DNA of 64,000 bases from Hymenobacter duratus (lineage in GTDB: Bacteria; Bacteroidota; Bacteroidia; Cytophagales; Hymenobacteraceae). This document shows, one piece after another, positions 45,967 to 54,826 of this stretch. The position numbers and the translations under genes are program-made. The stretch is from the NCBI RefSeq assembly GCF_014698995.1, contig NZ_JACWZZ010000007.1, forward strand, positions 1-64,000. Direction: 5' to 3'. The notes under the pieces are model-generated. The model worked only from the letters and a program-made list of their open reading frames with translations, had not been told where the DNA came from and did no database searches. The number at the start of each line of letters is the position of its first letter. The first letter of the stretch is position 1.

Positions 45967-46878
45967 TCACTCGTACCAATGACGAAACCGGCGGAAGCTG
46001 GTGCGCACAAACCAGTCACCCAGGCGTGGGAAGTAGCTGTGCACTACCAGAATCAGCCAGCCCAGCGCCGAAATAACCGTGCGTTGCCGGCGGCGGCGGA
46101 TGTGGCGCAGGATGATATCGGCCACTTCCACCTGCGTTTTCTGCCAGCGCGGCGGGCGGTAGGCAATGGGCACGGGCTGGCCGCTGGCATCAAGGACCCG
46201 CTTTCCCGCGTCGTTCTGCGTGAAGCCGATGTACACCACGCCCAGGTGAATGCCGGTGCTGGCCAGCTCCAGGCGCAGCGTGTGCGCCAGGTTGGCCACG
46301 GCGGCCTTCCCCGCGCAGTAGGCCGAACCACTTGGCATGCCGTTCAGGGCGGAGATGGACGAAATGAACGTGACGCTGCCGCGAGATTGAGTGAGCTCCG
46401 GCAACGCGGCCATGAGCGGGTACACGGCGCCGTAGACGTTGCTATCGAGCACCTGTCGGAAGACCTCCGGCTGCATGTCGGCGAAGTAGGCCCGTTGGGA
46501 GATGCAGGCATTGGCGACGAGAATATCCAGCCGTCCGAAGGCCTGCACGGCCGCGGCCACTAGGCGCTGGCAGCCCGCGTAGTCCGTCACGTCGGCCACG
46601 CAGGCGGCCACGGCGTAGTCCGCCGCCTCAAAGTCGTCCAGCGTCTGCCCCAGGCGCTCCGGGTTGCGCCCGTTTAATACCACGGCCGCCCCCTGCTGGC
46701 ACAGCAGGCGGGCCGTTTCCCGCCCAATGCCCGACTCCGAGCCGGTGACGATGGCCACCTGGCCGGCAAAAGCACCTTGGGTGGGCAGGGGGTGCGGTTG
46801 CGTCCGGGCCGGCTCTGCCGCTGCCTGGAAGGCAGCGGCCTGCTGCGCCGCCGGGGCCGGGGGGTGGGGTTCAAACAT
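45967..46878 (-). CDS. Short-chain dehydrogenase/reductase in the arsenosugar block
   Basis: 303 residues. Classical SDR: cofactor loop TGSESGIGRETARLL, a structural NAxxx-like ILVANACIS, catalytic Ser in FISSISALN and SAYCAGKAA with the Tyr-Lys pair. A Pro/Ala-rich N-terminus and a C-terminal hydrophobic segment (VISALGWLILVVHSYF) suggest membrane attachment, typical of lipid-metabolising SDRs (inference). It overlaps the epimerase gene by 8 nt and precedes the CMD-fold gene by 70 nt. Confidence 0.85.
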   Translation of the reverse strand: MFEPHPPAPAAQQAAAFQAAAEPARTQPHPLPTQGAFAGQVAIVTGSESGIGRETARLLCQQGAAVVLNGRNPERLGQTLDDFEAADYAVAACVADVTDYAGCQRLVAAAVQAFGRLDILVANACISQRAYFADMQPEVFRQVLDSNVYGAVYPLMAALPELTQSRGSVTFISSISALNGMPSGSAYCAGKAAVANLAHTLRLELASTGIHLGVVYIGFTQNDAGKRVLDASGQPVPIAYRPPRWQKTQVEVADIILRHIRRRRQRTVISALGWLILVVHSYFPRLGDWFVRTSFRRFRHWYE

Positions 46879-47875
46879 AGCCTTGGGCTTTAAACCAGTG
46901 AAACGCTTCGATAATGGCTTTTTCCAGCTCGGTCTGCGGCAGCCCGAGCTCCGTGTGGGCCTTCTGGACGCTGAAATAGTGGCCGTCGTTGGCCACCGCT
47001 GCCATGGCCGCGTTGAGCTGCCCCAGGCGGCCGGTCAGCCGTGCCTGCACGTCGCAGGTGGCCCCGTAAAGCCGGGCCAGCGGCGCCGGTATGGGCCGGA
47101 CCGGCGGACGCACGCCCATCAGCCGGGCCATCAGCGCAAAAGCTTCCCGGTAGCTTAAGTTTTCATTCCCCAGGATATAGGACTCGCCGACCCGACCCCG
47201 CGTCAGGGCGTTGACCGTGGTGACGGCCACGTCGCGCACATGGACGTAGTTCTTGCCGCCGGCCGGGTAGCCAGGCAGCTTGCCGCGGCAGAGCTCCAGC
47301 AGCAGGGCGTTGGAGGTCGGCTTGGCGTCGCCCGGTCCCAGCATAAAGGTGGGATGCACCAGCACGGCCGGCAGATGCCATTCGCTCACGGCCTGCAGCA
47401 CCCGGTGGGTGGCCGCCCGCTTGCTGTCCATATAGTCCAGCCCGTAGCGCTGCCCGGCGTAGGGACGGGTTTCATCACCAGGGTGCAGGCGGCTGCCGAA
47501 GCCGAAAACGTTGGCCGTGCCCACGTACACGAAGCGGCCCACGCCGGCCTGCCGGGCCAGCTGCAGCACGGCTTCTGTGCCGCCCAGGTTCGTGGCCCAC
47601 ACGGCCGGGTTTCGCGCCGGGTTCACCTCGGCCCGGGCGGCCGCGTGGATGATGGCCGCGCAGCCCTCGGCCAGCCCCGCCAGTGAATCCGGCTGGCATA
47701 GGTCACCCGTGCGGACGTCGACGCCCAAAGAGGAGAGGGGCGGTAGGGGAGAAGCAACGGACTCCGAGTCGGGCCGCACCAGCGCCCGCACCGAATGGCC
47801 CCGCTGCAGGAGCTCCTGCACGAGGTGGCGGCCCAGAAAGCCGCCGGCGCCGGTTACCAGTACGGGCCCTTGCAT
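46871..47875 (-). CDS. NAD-dependent epimerase/dehydratase
   Basis: 334 residues. Extended SDR with VLVTGAGGFLGRHLVQELLQ as the Rossmann loop, AAIIHAAARAEV and the YMDSKRA Tyr-Lys pair. Such enzymes modify sugars, steroids or isoprenoid groups. It overlaps the glycosyltransferase gene by 1 nt and the SDR gene by 8 nt, so the three are tightly co-translated. Next to ArsS and a glycosyltransferase, a role in tailoring an arsenosugar or its lipid carrier is plausible (inference). Confidence 0.85.
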   Translation of the reverse strand: MQGPVLVTGAGGFLGRHLVQELLQRGHSVRALVRPDSESVASPLPPLSSLGVDVRTGDLCQPDSLAGLAEGCAAIIHAAARAEVNPARNPAVWATNLGGTEAVLQLARQAGVGRFVYVGTANVFGFGSRLHPGDETRPYAGQRYGLDYMDSKRAATHRVLQAVSEWHLPAVLVHPTFMLGPGDAKPTSNALLLELCRGKLPGYPAGGKNYVHVRDVAVTTVNALTRGRVGESYILGNENLSYREAFALMARLMGVRPPVRPIPAPLARLYGATCDVQARLTGRLGQLNAAMAAVANDGHYFSVQKAHTELGLPQTELEKAIIEAFHWFKAQGYV

Positions 47876-48567
47876 CAGCGGTAGTTGAGCAGGGCCTTGT
47901 AGGTGCGGGCAATGCGCGGGGGTGGCACCTTGAGAAAGAACATGGAGAAAGCCGTTAGGTTGGCCAGCTGCACGCGCAGCCAGGAGTTGGTTTCGTACTT
48001 GCGGGCCGACACGACCACGTCCTGCGGCACTATCAGAAAGCGGGCCCGCCGCCGGATGCGGCGGATGATGTCAAAGTCCTCCATGATGCAATAGTGCTCG
48101 TCGAAGCCGCCGAGCTCCTCGAATAAGGCGCGGGTAATAAACAGCGTCTGGTCGCCGCCGCGGCTCATAATGCCCTCGAAGCGGGTGCCGTAGCTGTTGA
48201 GGCGCAGCAAAGGGTGGGAGGAGTCGAAGCGGAAGCGGTAGCAGCCCGCCGGGTAGCCGTCACGCACGGCCCGCCGCACGGTGGTGACGTAGCCGGGGTG
48301 GATGCCCACATCGGCGTGCACGAAGTAGAGAATGTCGCCGGTGGCGTGGCGGGCGCCGTGGTTCATCTGTGCTGCTCGCCCGGGCTTGGGTGAGAGCAGC
48401 ACGGTAGCCCCGGCGCTACGGGCTGCTTCGGCCGTGCCGTCCCCACTGGCGGCATCGACCACCAGGATTTCCACGCGGTGGTCCGGGTCGTGGCGGCGCA
48501 GCTCGGCCACCAGACGGCCGATGTTGTCGGCTTCGTTAGCCGTGGGAATGATAACGCTCAGCAGCAT
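47875..48567 (-). CDS. TIGR04283-type arsenosugar biosynthesis glycosyltransferase
   Basis: 230 residues from the ATG at 48567. A GT2 enzyme: LLSVIIPTANEADNIGRLVA, VVDAASGDGTAEAARSAGA, the motif FVHADVGIHPG (DxD equivalent) and GGFDEHYCIMEDFDIIRRIR (ED acceptor-base region). This short GT2 family recurs next to arsS and probably transfers a sugar to or from the arsenic-containing intermediate. The upstream gene, a BamA-like protein, ends 45 nt before it. Confidence 0.88.
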   Translation of the reverse strand: MLLSVIIPTANEADNIGRLVAELRRHDPDHRVEILVVDAASGDGTAEAARSAGATVLLSPKPGRAAQMNHGARHATGDILYFVHADVGIHPGYVTTVRRAVRDGYPAGCYRFRFDSSHPLLRLNSYGTRFEGIMSRGGDQTLFITRALFEELGGFDEHYCIMEDFDIIRRIRRRARFLIVPQDVVVSARKYETNSWLRVQLANLTAFSMFFLKVPPPRIARTYKALLNYR

Positions 48568-48612
48568 AGGGTTGGGAGATAGATGCGGGAATAGTCGAGG
48601 CACGAAAATGCG

Positions 48613-49698
48613 TTAAAAAGCTTCGCCGATGGTAATGTACAAGCCGCTGGAGTGCCGGCCCAGGCCGTAATCGAGCCGCAGATTCAGGTGGTCACGGCGG
48701 TTTACCGTGAAGCGCAGGCCCGCCCCGTAGGCAGCTTTCGGCGCGTCCAGGCGCAGCACGCGCGCCTCGTCGCCCAGTGCGCCCACCCCGCCAAACACCA
48801 CCGCGCCCAGCCGCCGGTACACCGGCAGGCGCAGCTCCGTTTGCAGCACGGCCGCATTCTGGTCGCGGTAGCGCCCCTCGTAGTAGCCGCGCAGGCGCCG
48901 GGTGCCACCCAACAGCGACAGGGCGTTGAAGGGCGCGGTGCCCGCGGTGTAGCTGGCGAAGTAGTTTACGGCCAGCACCACGTGCGGGGCCAGGCGGTGA
49001 TAGGACGACACATCGGCCGAGAGGCGGCTGAAGCGCGTGGTGCCCTCCGCCGCCGCGGCGCGGTTGCGGTGCCAGTAGGCCACGTCGGCCACCACCCCCC
49101 GGTTGGGAAAGAACACCCGGTCGCGGGCATCATAAAACAGGCCCAGTCCGCCGCCCGTCAGCCGGCTGCCGCGGCCGCCCGGCACGGCGCCGCTGCCCAG
49201 CAGGCCATTGGGTTCGGTACGGGTCACGTCGTAATCTTCGACCTGGTAGCGCAGGCCGGCGTAGAGCTTGCCGCGCCGCCCGCCCGGCACGATGCGCCGG
49301 AAGGCATTCAGGCGAATGCGCTGGAAATTGACTTCGTAGAGCTCCCGGGGCACTTCCCGCTCCCCCACGCCGAAGAAGAAGTAGCTGTAGCGGTAGTAGC
49401 CGGCCTCGCCGTAGGCGTAATAGCGGTTGTGGTCGTAGAACACCTGAAAGGGCAGGTACACGAGCAACTGCCGGTTCTGGGTGTAGGCCACGCCGAAGGT
49501 GAGCTGCGAGGGCCGGGCGGTGCTGTCGCCCGCGTCGCGGCGAAAGCGCACCGTGGCCGTAGCCGCCGCTCCGTAGGCCAGCCGGGTTTCGGGCGTGTAG
49601 TAGACCAGCGGCAGCGGAAACACCGCCACGCGCTTAGGCACGGTGTCGGGGGGAGTCGACAAGCAGGAAAGGCCGAGCAGCGAGGTGGTCAGGAACAT
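48613..49698 (-). CDS. BamA/TamA-type outer-membrane protein
   Basis: 361 residues from the ATG at 49698. A short signal (MFLTTSLLGLSC) leads to an Omp85-like beta-barrel: ETRLAYGAAATATVRF, GGLGLFYDARDRVFFPNRG (the conserved DxRD/NPxxG region), LLGGTRRLRGYYEGRYRDQN with the RGY loop signature, and a C-terminal Phe. No POTRA domains. First gene of the minus-strand block. It may export or insert a product of the neighbouring pathway (inference). It shares 115 nt of promoter region with the DUF547 gene. Confidence 0.85.
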   Translation of the reverse strand: MFLTTSLLGLSCLSTPPDTVPKRVAVFPLPLVYYTPETRLAYGAAATATVRFRRDAGDSTARPSQLTFGVAYTQNRQLLVYLPFQVFYDHNRYYAYGEAGYYRYSYFFFGVGEREVPRELYEVNFQRIRLNAFRRIVPGGRRGKLYAGLRYQVEDYDVTRTEPNGLLGSGAVPGGRGSRLTGGGLGLFYDARDRVFFPNRGVVADVAYWHRNRAAAAEGTTRFSRLSADVSSYHRLAPHVVLAVNYFASYTAGTAPFNALSLLGGTRRLRGYYEGRYRDQNAAVLQTELRLPVYRRLGAVVFGGVGALGDEARVLRLDAPKAAYGAGLRFTVNRRDHLNLRLDYGLGRHSSGLYITIGEAF

Positions 49699-49813
49699 GC
49701 GGCGGGCAAGGTGTTTATACTCTACGCACTGGCGGGGGGTAGAAGATTTACCGGGCGGCAATCTTCTGAGTGGCCGCTTGCCGTATATGCTGGCTCAACC
49801 GTATCCTTTCCTA

Positions 49814-50596
49814 ATGCGCAGAATCTTCCTGGCCGTGTTGCTCCTGGGTGCCGTGGGTGCCGCACTCGTGGCGTTTGTGGCGCCCGCGCCCGGCCCCCTG
49901 CGGAGCGGGCCGGCGGCCGCCGTTGACCACGCAGCCTACGACCGGCTGCTGAAAAAGTACGTCAACGAGCAGGGGCTCGTCAACTACCAGGCCTGGAAAG
50001 CGGACCAGCAGGAGCTGAACCAATACTTGGATAAGCTGAGCAAGAACCCACCGGCAGCTTCATGGAGCAAGCCCGAGCAGATGGCTTATTGGATCAACGC
50101 CTACAACGCCTACACCATCCGGCTCATTCTGAACCACTACCCGGTGAAGAGCATCAAGGACATCGGCTCCAAAATCAAAATCCCCTTCGTGACCACGCCC
50201 TGGGCAGCGGAGTTTTTCAGCATCGGCGGCCAGAAGATGAGCCTGGACGACATCGAGCACGGCACTCTGCGTAAGAAGTTCGACGACCCGCGCATTCACT
50301 TTGCCCTGGTGTGCGCGTCCATCTCGTGTCCGCGCCTGCGCAACGAGGCCTACACGGCCGGCCAGCTGGACCGGCAGCTTGACGACCAGGGCCGCGACTT
50401 TCTCAGCAACCCGGCCAAAAATAAGGTGGGCCAAGCAAGCGCCCAGCTCTCCAAATACTTCGATTGGTACAAAGGCGACTGGAACAAGAACGGACAGTCA
50501 GTGGCCAGGTGGGTCAACAAGTACGCCACGACGAAAATGGACGCCGACGCGAAGGTGAGCTACCTCGACTACAACTGGAACCTGAACCAGCAATAA
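49814..50596 (+). CDS. DUF547 protein, secreted
   Basis: 260 residues from the ATG at 49814, with a hydrophobic signal (IFLAVLLLGAVGAALVAF). DUF547 core: LVNYQAWKADQQELNQYLDK, EQMAYWINAYNAYTIRLIL, DIEHGTLRKKF, RIHFALVCASISCPRLRNEA with conserved His and Cys, and YNWNLN at the end. The family is related to the transglutaminase fold and recurs near arsenosugar genes; no activity is known. It is divergent from the minus-strand block and followed 75 nt later by DUF6134. Confidence 0.85.
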   Translation: MRRIFLAVLLLGAVGAALVAFVAPAPGPLRSGPAAAVDHAAYDRLLKKYVNEQGLVNYQAWKADQQELNQYLDKLSKNPPAASWSKPEQMAYWINAYNAYTIRLILNHYPVKSIKDIGSKIKIPFVTTPWAAEFFSIGGQKMSLDDIEHGTLRKKFDDPRIHFALVCASISCPRLRNEAYTAGQLDRQLDDQGRDFLSNPAKNKVGQASAQLSKYFDWYKGDWNKNGQSVARWVNKYATTKMDADAKVSYLDYNWNLNQQ

Positions 50597-50671
50597 CCTG
50601 GCTGCCGCTTACCCTTACCCATCCCCGACGTCCGGCGGGCCTGCTGCCCGCCGGGCGTTTTGCCACTTGGT

Positions 50672-51295
50672 ATGCACCTCACTTGGTTGACCACCGCCGC
50701 TTTGCTTGGGAGCAGCCTGCTGCCGCTGGCGGTGCGGGCGCAACACCCGGCCCCGGCCGAGGTACGCCGCTACGTCATTGAGGTAGCCGGGCTGCGCGTG
50801 GGCACCATGACGGCCACCCGCCAACCCCTGAGTGCGGCCGAGGTGCGCTACACGCTGGTCAGCGACGTGCAGGTCAGCTTTTTGGTGTATCACCTGAAAG
50901 TGTATTACAAAGTCATCAACCTCGTGGGCAGTGACCAGCTGCTGCTCTCTACGGTGGAAGCACACACCAATCAGGGCAACTTTGCCTCGCGCACCGAGTG
51001 GAAGGGCGACCATTACGACATCGTGGCCGACCAGTACAAGCACCACTACCGTGGCACCCTGCGGCAGCCCATTCGGTACACGGTGACGGATATGTTCTTC
51101 AGGGCGCCCACCGGGCAGGCGCAGGCCTACGGCGAATACTTTGGCGACTATTTTATGCTCAGCCCCGCGCCCGGCAGTACCTACCGAGCCCGACGCGACG
51201 GGCGGGAAGATGAATACCGCTACGCCGACGGGCAGCTAACTACCATTATCAAGAAGAACCCGCTCAAAAACTTTGTCATCCGGTGGCAGCCATGA
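50672..51295 (+). CDS. DUF6134 family exported protein
   Basis: 207 residues from the ATG at 50672. A signal peptide (LTTAALLGSSLLPLAVRA) precedes a beta-rich protein: VIEVAGLRVGTMTATR, YTLVSDVQVSFLVYHLKVYY, NQGNFASRTEWKGDHYDIVA, ending NPLKNFVIRWQP. This DUF6134-like profile resembles lipid-binding beta-barrel folds such as DUF3108 (inference). It probably forms an operon with the DUF547 gene. Confidence 0.7.
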   Translation: MHLTWLTTAALLGSSLLPLAVRAQHPAPAEVRRYVIEVAGLRVGTMTATRQPLSAAEVRYTLVSDVQVSFLVYHLKVYYKVINLVGSDQLLLSTVEAHTNQGNFASRTEWKGDHYDIVADQYKHHYRGTLRQPIRYTVTDMFFRAPTGQAQAYGEYFGDYFMLSPAPGSTYRARRDGREDEYRYADGQLTTIIKKNPLKNFVIRWQP

Positions 51296-51395
51296 CGGGC
51301 ATCGTACCCGCTAGAAAGCCCTGATAGGCCGATTTTTGCGGTAAAGCCCCCGACAGGCTCTACCGGACTCCATCCCATTGTGAGCAAAAAACATC

Positions 51396-51438
51396 ATGTC
51401 GTAAACATGCGCCATATTATGTCGTATATTTACGACAT
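51396..51438 (+). promoter_or_regulatory. ArsR operator and promoter
   Basis: ATGTCGTA (51419-51426) and TACGACAT (51431-51438) form a perfect 8-bp inverted repeat with a 4-nt spacer; a third ATGTCGTA half-site lies at 51396. The -7-like box TATATTTA (51425-51432) overlaps the palindrome, so ArsR binding would block the polymerase. It lies 18 nt before the arsR start. Confidence 0.8.
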
Positions 51439-51455
51439 ACTTCACGACTTCCCAG

Positions 51456-51806
51456 ATGACTTACGCCAAAACCACCGGTTTCACCGCCGACCAGCAGTAC
51501 CTGGCCCGCATGGCCAAAGCCCTGGCCCACCCGGCCCGGGTGGCCATCATTGAGCTGCTAGCCTCGAAGCACACCTGCATCTCCGGCAACATCGCCGCCG
51601 AGCTGCCGCTCTCGCGCACCACCGTGTCGCAGCACCTGCAGGAGTTGAAGGCGCTGGATTTGATTCGCGGCGAAATCGACGGCCTCACGGTCTGCTACTG
51701 CCTTAATACAGAGTTGCTGCAACGGGTTCACCAGCAGTTCACGGCCTTTTTCATTGGGGCCACGAGCGGCGCGGCCTGCGGCCCGGACGATGCCTGCGCC
51801 TGCTAA
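51456..51806 (+). CDS. arsR: ArsR-family arsenic-responsive repressor
   Basis: 116 residues. Winged helix with ARMAKALAHPARVAIIELLA, recognition helix SRTTVSQHLQELKALDLI and wing GEIDGLTVCYCLN. The usual ELCVCDL metal site is absent; a single Cys is in KHTCISGN, and the C-terminus carries a Cys cluster (CGPDDACAC) that could bind As(III). It heads the plus-strand resistance genes and has a palindromic operator upstream. Confidence 0.93.
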   Translation: MTYAKTTGFTADQQYLARMAKALAHPARVAIIELLASKHTCISGNIAAELPLSRTTVSQHLQELKALDLIRGEIDGLTVCYCLNTELLQRVHQQFTAFFIGATSGAACGPDDACAC

Positions 51807-51835
51807 TTCCATTTCCCACTCCAACCTTACCGACC

Positions 51836-52303
51836 ATGAAAATCTCTGAAATCAAGCACGCCCTGACCACGGTAGCAGCCATCAATTTTCGCCTGCCCAC
51901 GGGCGAGCACCTGCCCGCGCACTTCCACGTCACGGAAGTGGGCCTGGTGAGCAAGCACTTCATCGACTGCGGCGGTGTGGAGCGCCAGGAAACAGTGGCC
52001 AACTTCCAGCTCTGGGAGGCCGGCGACTACGACCATCGCCTGGCACCCCAGAAATTCCTGCACATCCTCAACCTGTCGGAAAAGATTCTGGGTTCGGAAG
52101 ACCTCGACATTGAAGTAGAGTACCAGCAGGCCACCATCGGTAAGTTCGGCCTGACCTTCGACGGCACCGACTTTGTGCTGACCCCCAAGCACACCGCTTG
52201 CCTGGCCCAGGATGCCTGCGGCATTCCCGACGCTCAGCAGATGGCCCTGCCCCAGCTGCAAATGGCCGGCGCAGCCTGCACGCCGGGCGGCGGGTGCTGC
52301 TAA
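51836..52303 (+). CDS. DUF6428 family protein
   Basis: 155 residues, 29 nt after arsR. SEIKHALTTVAAINFRLPTG and EHLPAHFHVTEVGLVSKHFI define the family, often found in arsenic operons. The C-terminus has Cys-containing stretches (HTACLAQDACG and AACTPGGGCC) that could coordinate arsenite. Function unknown; the gene is followed by a hairpin. Confidence 0.85.
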   Translation: MKISEIKHALTTVAAINFRLPTGEHLPAHFHVTEVGLVSKHFIDCGGVERQETVANFQLWEAGDYDHRLAPQKFLHILNLSEKILGSEDLDIEVEYQQATIGKFGLTFDGTDFVLTPKHTACLAQDACGIPDAQQMALPQLQMAGAACTPGGGCC

Positions 52304-52305
52304 GC

Positions 52306-52353
52306 GAACAGCCCAACGGCGCGGCCCTTGCGGGTGGCGCCGTTGGGCTGTTC
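52306..52353 (+). terminator. Hairpin between DUF6428 and the phosphoesterase gene
   Basis: A perfect 17-bp inverted repeat (GAACAGCCCAACGGCGC and complement) with a 14-nt loop, followed by a weak pyrimidine tract. It may attenuate read-through into the downstream genes. Confidence 0.6.
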
Positions 52354-52381
52354 CCTTCTTCCACGTTTTCTTCTTAGTTCG

Positions 52382-53155
52382 ATGACGATTGCCTTTTTCT
52401 CCGACGTGCACGGCAACCTGCCGGCCTTGGAAGCGGTGCTGGCTGATATGGAGCAGCGCCGCCCGGACATGATTTTCTGCCTCGGCGACCTGGTGGGCTA
52501 CGCGCCCTGGCCCAACGAAGTGGTGAACGAGATGCGCCGCCGCGGCATCCCCACGCTAGCCGGCAACTACGACCAGGGCATCGGACTAGCTTCGTCGGAC
52601 TGCGGCTGCGCCTACAAAACCGACACCGGAAAAGACCTGGGCGCCCAGAGCATTGCCTACACCAACCACGTGGTGGGCGAGCAGGAGCGCCGCTACCTGC
52701 GCCTGCTGCCCAAGCACCTGCGCCTGGACTTTCAGGAAGAGCCCTGCACGCTCAGCCTGCTGATGGTACACGGCTCGCCCCGTAAAATCAACGAGTACCT
52801 GTTTGAAGACCGGCCCGAGGCCAGCTTCCTGCGCGTGTTGCAGGAGGCCAAGGCCGACATCCTGCTGTTTGGCCACACGCACAAGCCCTACCACCGCACC
52901 TTCGCCTACAAAGTGGAGGGCGAAACCCGCTACCGGCACGCCTTGAACATTGGCTCGGTGGGCAAGCCAAAAGACGGCGACCCGCGCGCCGCATACCAAC
53001 TGCTGCACTTAAACGAGAACACCACGCTCACCGACCCCAGCAGCGTGCGCTCGGAACTGGTGCGGGTGGCCTACGACGTGGAGAAAGCCGCGCAGGCCGT
53101 GGAAGCCTCGCCGCTGCCCAACGAATACGCCGACATGCTGCGCAAAGCGTACTAG
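52382..53155 (+). CDS. Calcineurin-like metallophosphoesterase (YfcE/MJ0936 type)
   Basis: 257 residues from the ATG at 52382. Metal-site motifs in order: FFSDVHGN, LGDLVGYAP, AGNYDQG, VHGSPRKINEYL and GHTHKPYH. Small prokaryotic members act on phosphodiesters or nucleotides. Within the arsenic block it might act on nucleotide-type by-products of arsenosugar synthesis (inference). It starts 29 nt after the hairpin. Confidence 0.88.
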   Translation: MTIAFFSDVHGNLPALEAVLADMEQRRPDMIFCLGDLVGYAPWPNEVVNEMRRRGIPTLAGNYDQGIGLASSDCGCAYKTDTGKDLGAQSIAYTNHVVGEQERRYLRLLPKHLRLDFQEEPCTLSLLMVHGSPRKINEYLFEDRPEASFLRVLQEAKADILLFGHTHKPYHRTFAYKVEGETRYRHALNIGSVGKPKDGDPRAAYQLLHLNENTTLTDPSSVRSELVRVAYDVEKAAQAVEASPLPNEYADMLRKAY

Positions 53156-53167
53156 TCCCCGTTTGCG

Positions 53168-53662
53168 ATGACGATTCATCCCCTTACCGAAACCCACTGG
53201 CAGGCCGTAAAGGCCATTTACGAAGCCGGCATAGCCACCGGCAACGCCACCTTTGAAACCCAAGCCCCCGAGTGGGAGGCCTGGGACCTGGCGCACCTGG
53301 CGCACAGCCGCCTAGTGGCCGTCGATGAGGCCGGCACGGTGCTGGGCTGGGCGGCCCTGTCGCCGGTATCAGGGCGCTGCGTGTACGGCGGCGTGGCCGA
53401 ACTAAGCATCTACATCGCCGCCGCAGTGCGCGGACAGGGCGTGGGCCGGCAGCTGCTGCAGGCCCTGATTGCCGAGTCGGAAGCACACAGCATCTGGACC
53501 CTGCAGGCCGGCACGTTTGAGGAAAATACGGCCAGTATTGGCCTGCATGCGCAGGCGGGGTTCCGCATCATAGGGCACCGCGAACGAATCGGCCAGCACC
53601 ACGGCGTGTGGCGCAACACGGTGCAGATGGAACGGCGCAGCCCGACCGTCGGCGCCGCTTAA
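53168..53662 (+). CDS. GNAT acetyltransferase, ArsN/phosphinothricin-type
   Basis: 164 residues, 12 nt after the phosphoesterase gene. GNAT signature: VAELSIYIAAAVRGQGVGRQ (acetyl-CoA loop) and LQALIAESEAHSIWTLQAG; the N-terminus has YEAGIATGNATFETQAPEW, typical of Pat/ArsN1 enzymes. These acetylate phosphinothricin or arsinothricin, an arsenic antibiotic. The arsenic context favours ArsN1 over herbicide resistance (inference). Confidence 0.88.
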   Translation: MTIHPLTETHWQAVKAIYEAGIATGNATFETQAPEWEAWDLAHLAHSRLVAVDEAGTVLGWAALSPVSGRCVYGGVAELSIYIAAAVRGQGVGRQLLQALIAESEAHSIWTLQAGTFEENTASIGLHAQAGFRIIGHRERIGQHHGVWRNTVQMERRSPTVGAA

Positions 53663-53674
53663 CCTTACTTTTTT

Positions 53675-54781
53675 ATGTCGACGATAAATCAAGCGGTACC
53701 CGCCGCGCCGGCGCCGGCCGCGCTGGCGGAAAAGAAGCTCTCGGGCCTCGACCGGGGCCTCACGCTCTGGATATTCCTGGCCATGGCCCTGGGCGTGGGC
53801 CTGGGTTACTTCGTGCCCGGTATCAACGACGCCGTGAACTACTTCTCGGTGGGCACGGTGAATGTGCTGCTGGCCCTGGGCCTGATTCTGATGATGTACC
53901 CGCCCCTGGCCAAGGTGAAGTACGAGCAGTTGCCCACGGTCTTCAAAAACACGCACATCATCGGCCTCTCGCTATTTCTAAACTGGATAATCGGGCCACT
54001 GCTCATGTTCCTGCTGGCCATCTGGCTGCTGCCCGACAAGCCCGAGTACATGATGGGCCTGATTCTCATCGGCATTGCTCGCTGCATCGCCATGGTGCTG
54101 GTTTGGAACGATTTGGCCGACGGCTCCCGCGAGTACGCGGCCGGGCTGGTGGCGCTCAACTCCATCTTTCAGGTGCTGTTTTACTCGGTGCTGGCCTGGT
54201 TGTTCATCACCGTGCTGCCACCTTACTTCGGGCTGCAAGGATACGCTGTGAACATCGGCATCTGGGACATTGCCCAGAGCGTGCTCATCTACCTGTGCAT
54301 TCCCTTCGCGGCCGGTTTCCTCTCGCGCACCGTCCTGCGCCGCCTGAAAGGCGACGAGTGGTACGAGAAGGTGTACATCCTGGCCATCAGCCCGATTACG
54401 CTGGTGGCGCTGCTGCTCACCATCGTGGTCATGTTCAGCCTCAAGGGCGAAACCATCGTGCAGGTGCCGCTCGACGTGCTGCGCATTGCGTTGCCGCTCG
54501 CCATCTACTTCGGGGTGATGTTCGTGCTCAGCTTCGCGGCCGGCAAGTGGCTGGGAGCAGATTACGCAGAGAATGTCAGCATTGCCTTCACGGCCACCGG
54601 CAACAACTTCGAACTGGCCATTGCCGTGGCCATCGGCGTGTTCGGCCTGAATTCGGGCCAGGCCTTCGCCGGCGTCATCGGCCCGCTGATTGAGGTGCCG
54701 GCCCTGATTGCGCTGGTTAACCTTGCCTTCTGGTTCCGCCGTCGCTGGTACGGCGGCAAGACCGTGCCTTCGGCCGCGTAA
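53675..54781 (+). CDS. acr3: Acr3-family arsenite efflux carrier
   Basis: 368 residues, about ten membrane helices. ACR3 signatures: MALGVGLGYFVPGINDAV, MYPPLAKVKYEQL, GIARCIAMVLVWNDLADG with the functionally important Cys, and TGNNFELAIAVAIGVFGLNS with the conserved Glu, then GPLIEVPALI. It expels As(III) driven by the proton gradient. It lies 12 nt after the acetyltransferase and 45 nt before the arsenate reductase. Confidence 0.95.
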   Translation: MSTINQAVPAAPAPAALAEKKLSGLDRGLTLWIFLAMALGVGLGYFVPGINDAVNYFSVGTVNVLLALGLILMMYPPLAKVKYEQLPTVFKNTHIIGLSLFLNWIIGPLLMFLLAIWLLPDKPEYMMGLILIGIARCIAMVLVWNDLADGSREYAAGLVALNSIFQVLFYSVLAWLFITVLPPYFGLQGYAVNIGIWDIAQSVLIYLCIPFAAGFLSRTVLRRLKGDEWYEKVYILAISPITLVALLLTIVVMFSLKGETIVQVPLDVLRIALPLAIYFGVMFVLSFAAGKWLGADYAENVSIAFTATGNNFELAIAVAIGVFGLNSGQAFAGVIGPLIEVPALIALVNLAFWFRRRWYGGKTVPSAA

Positions 54782-54826
54782 CTCGCCTCCCTGCTTTTTT
54801 CCCTGCTCATATCTGACCAGAAAAAC

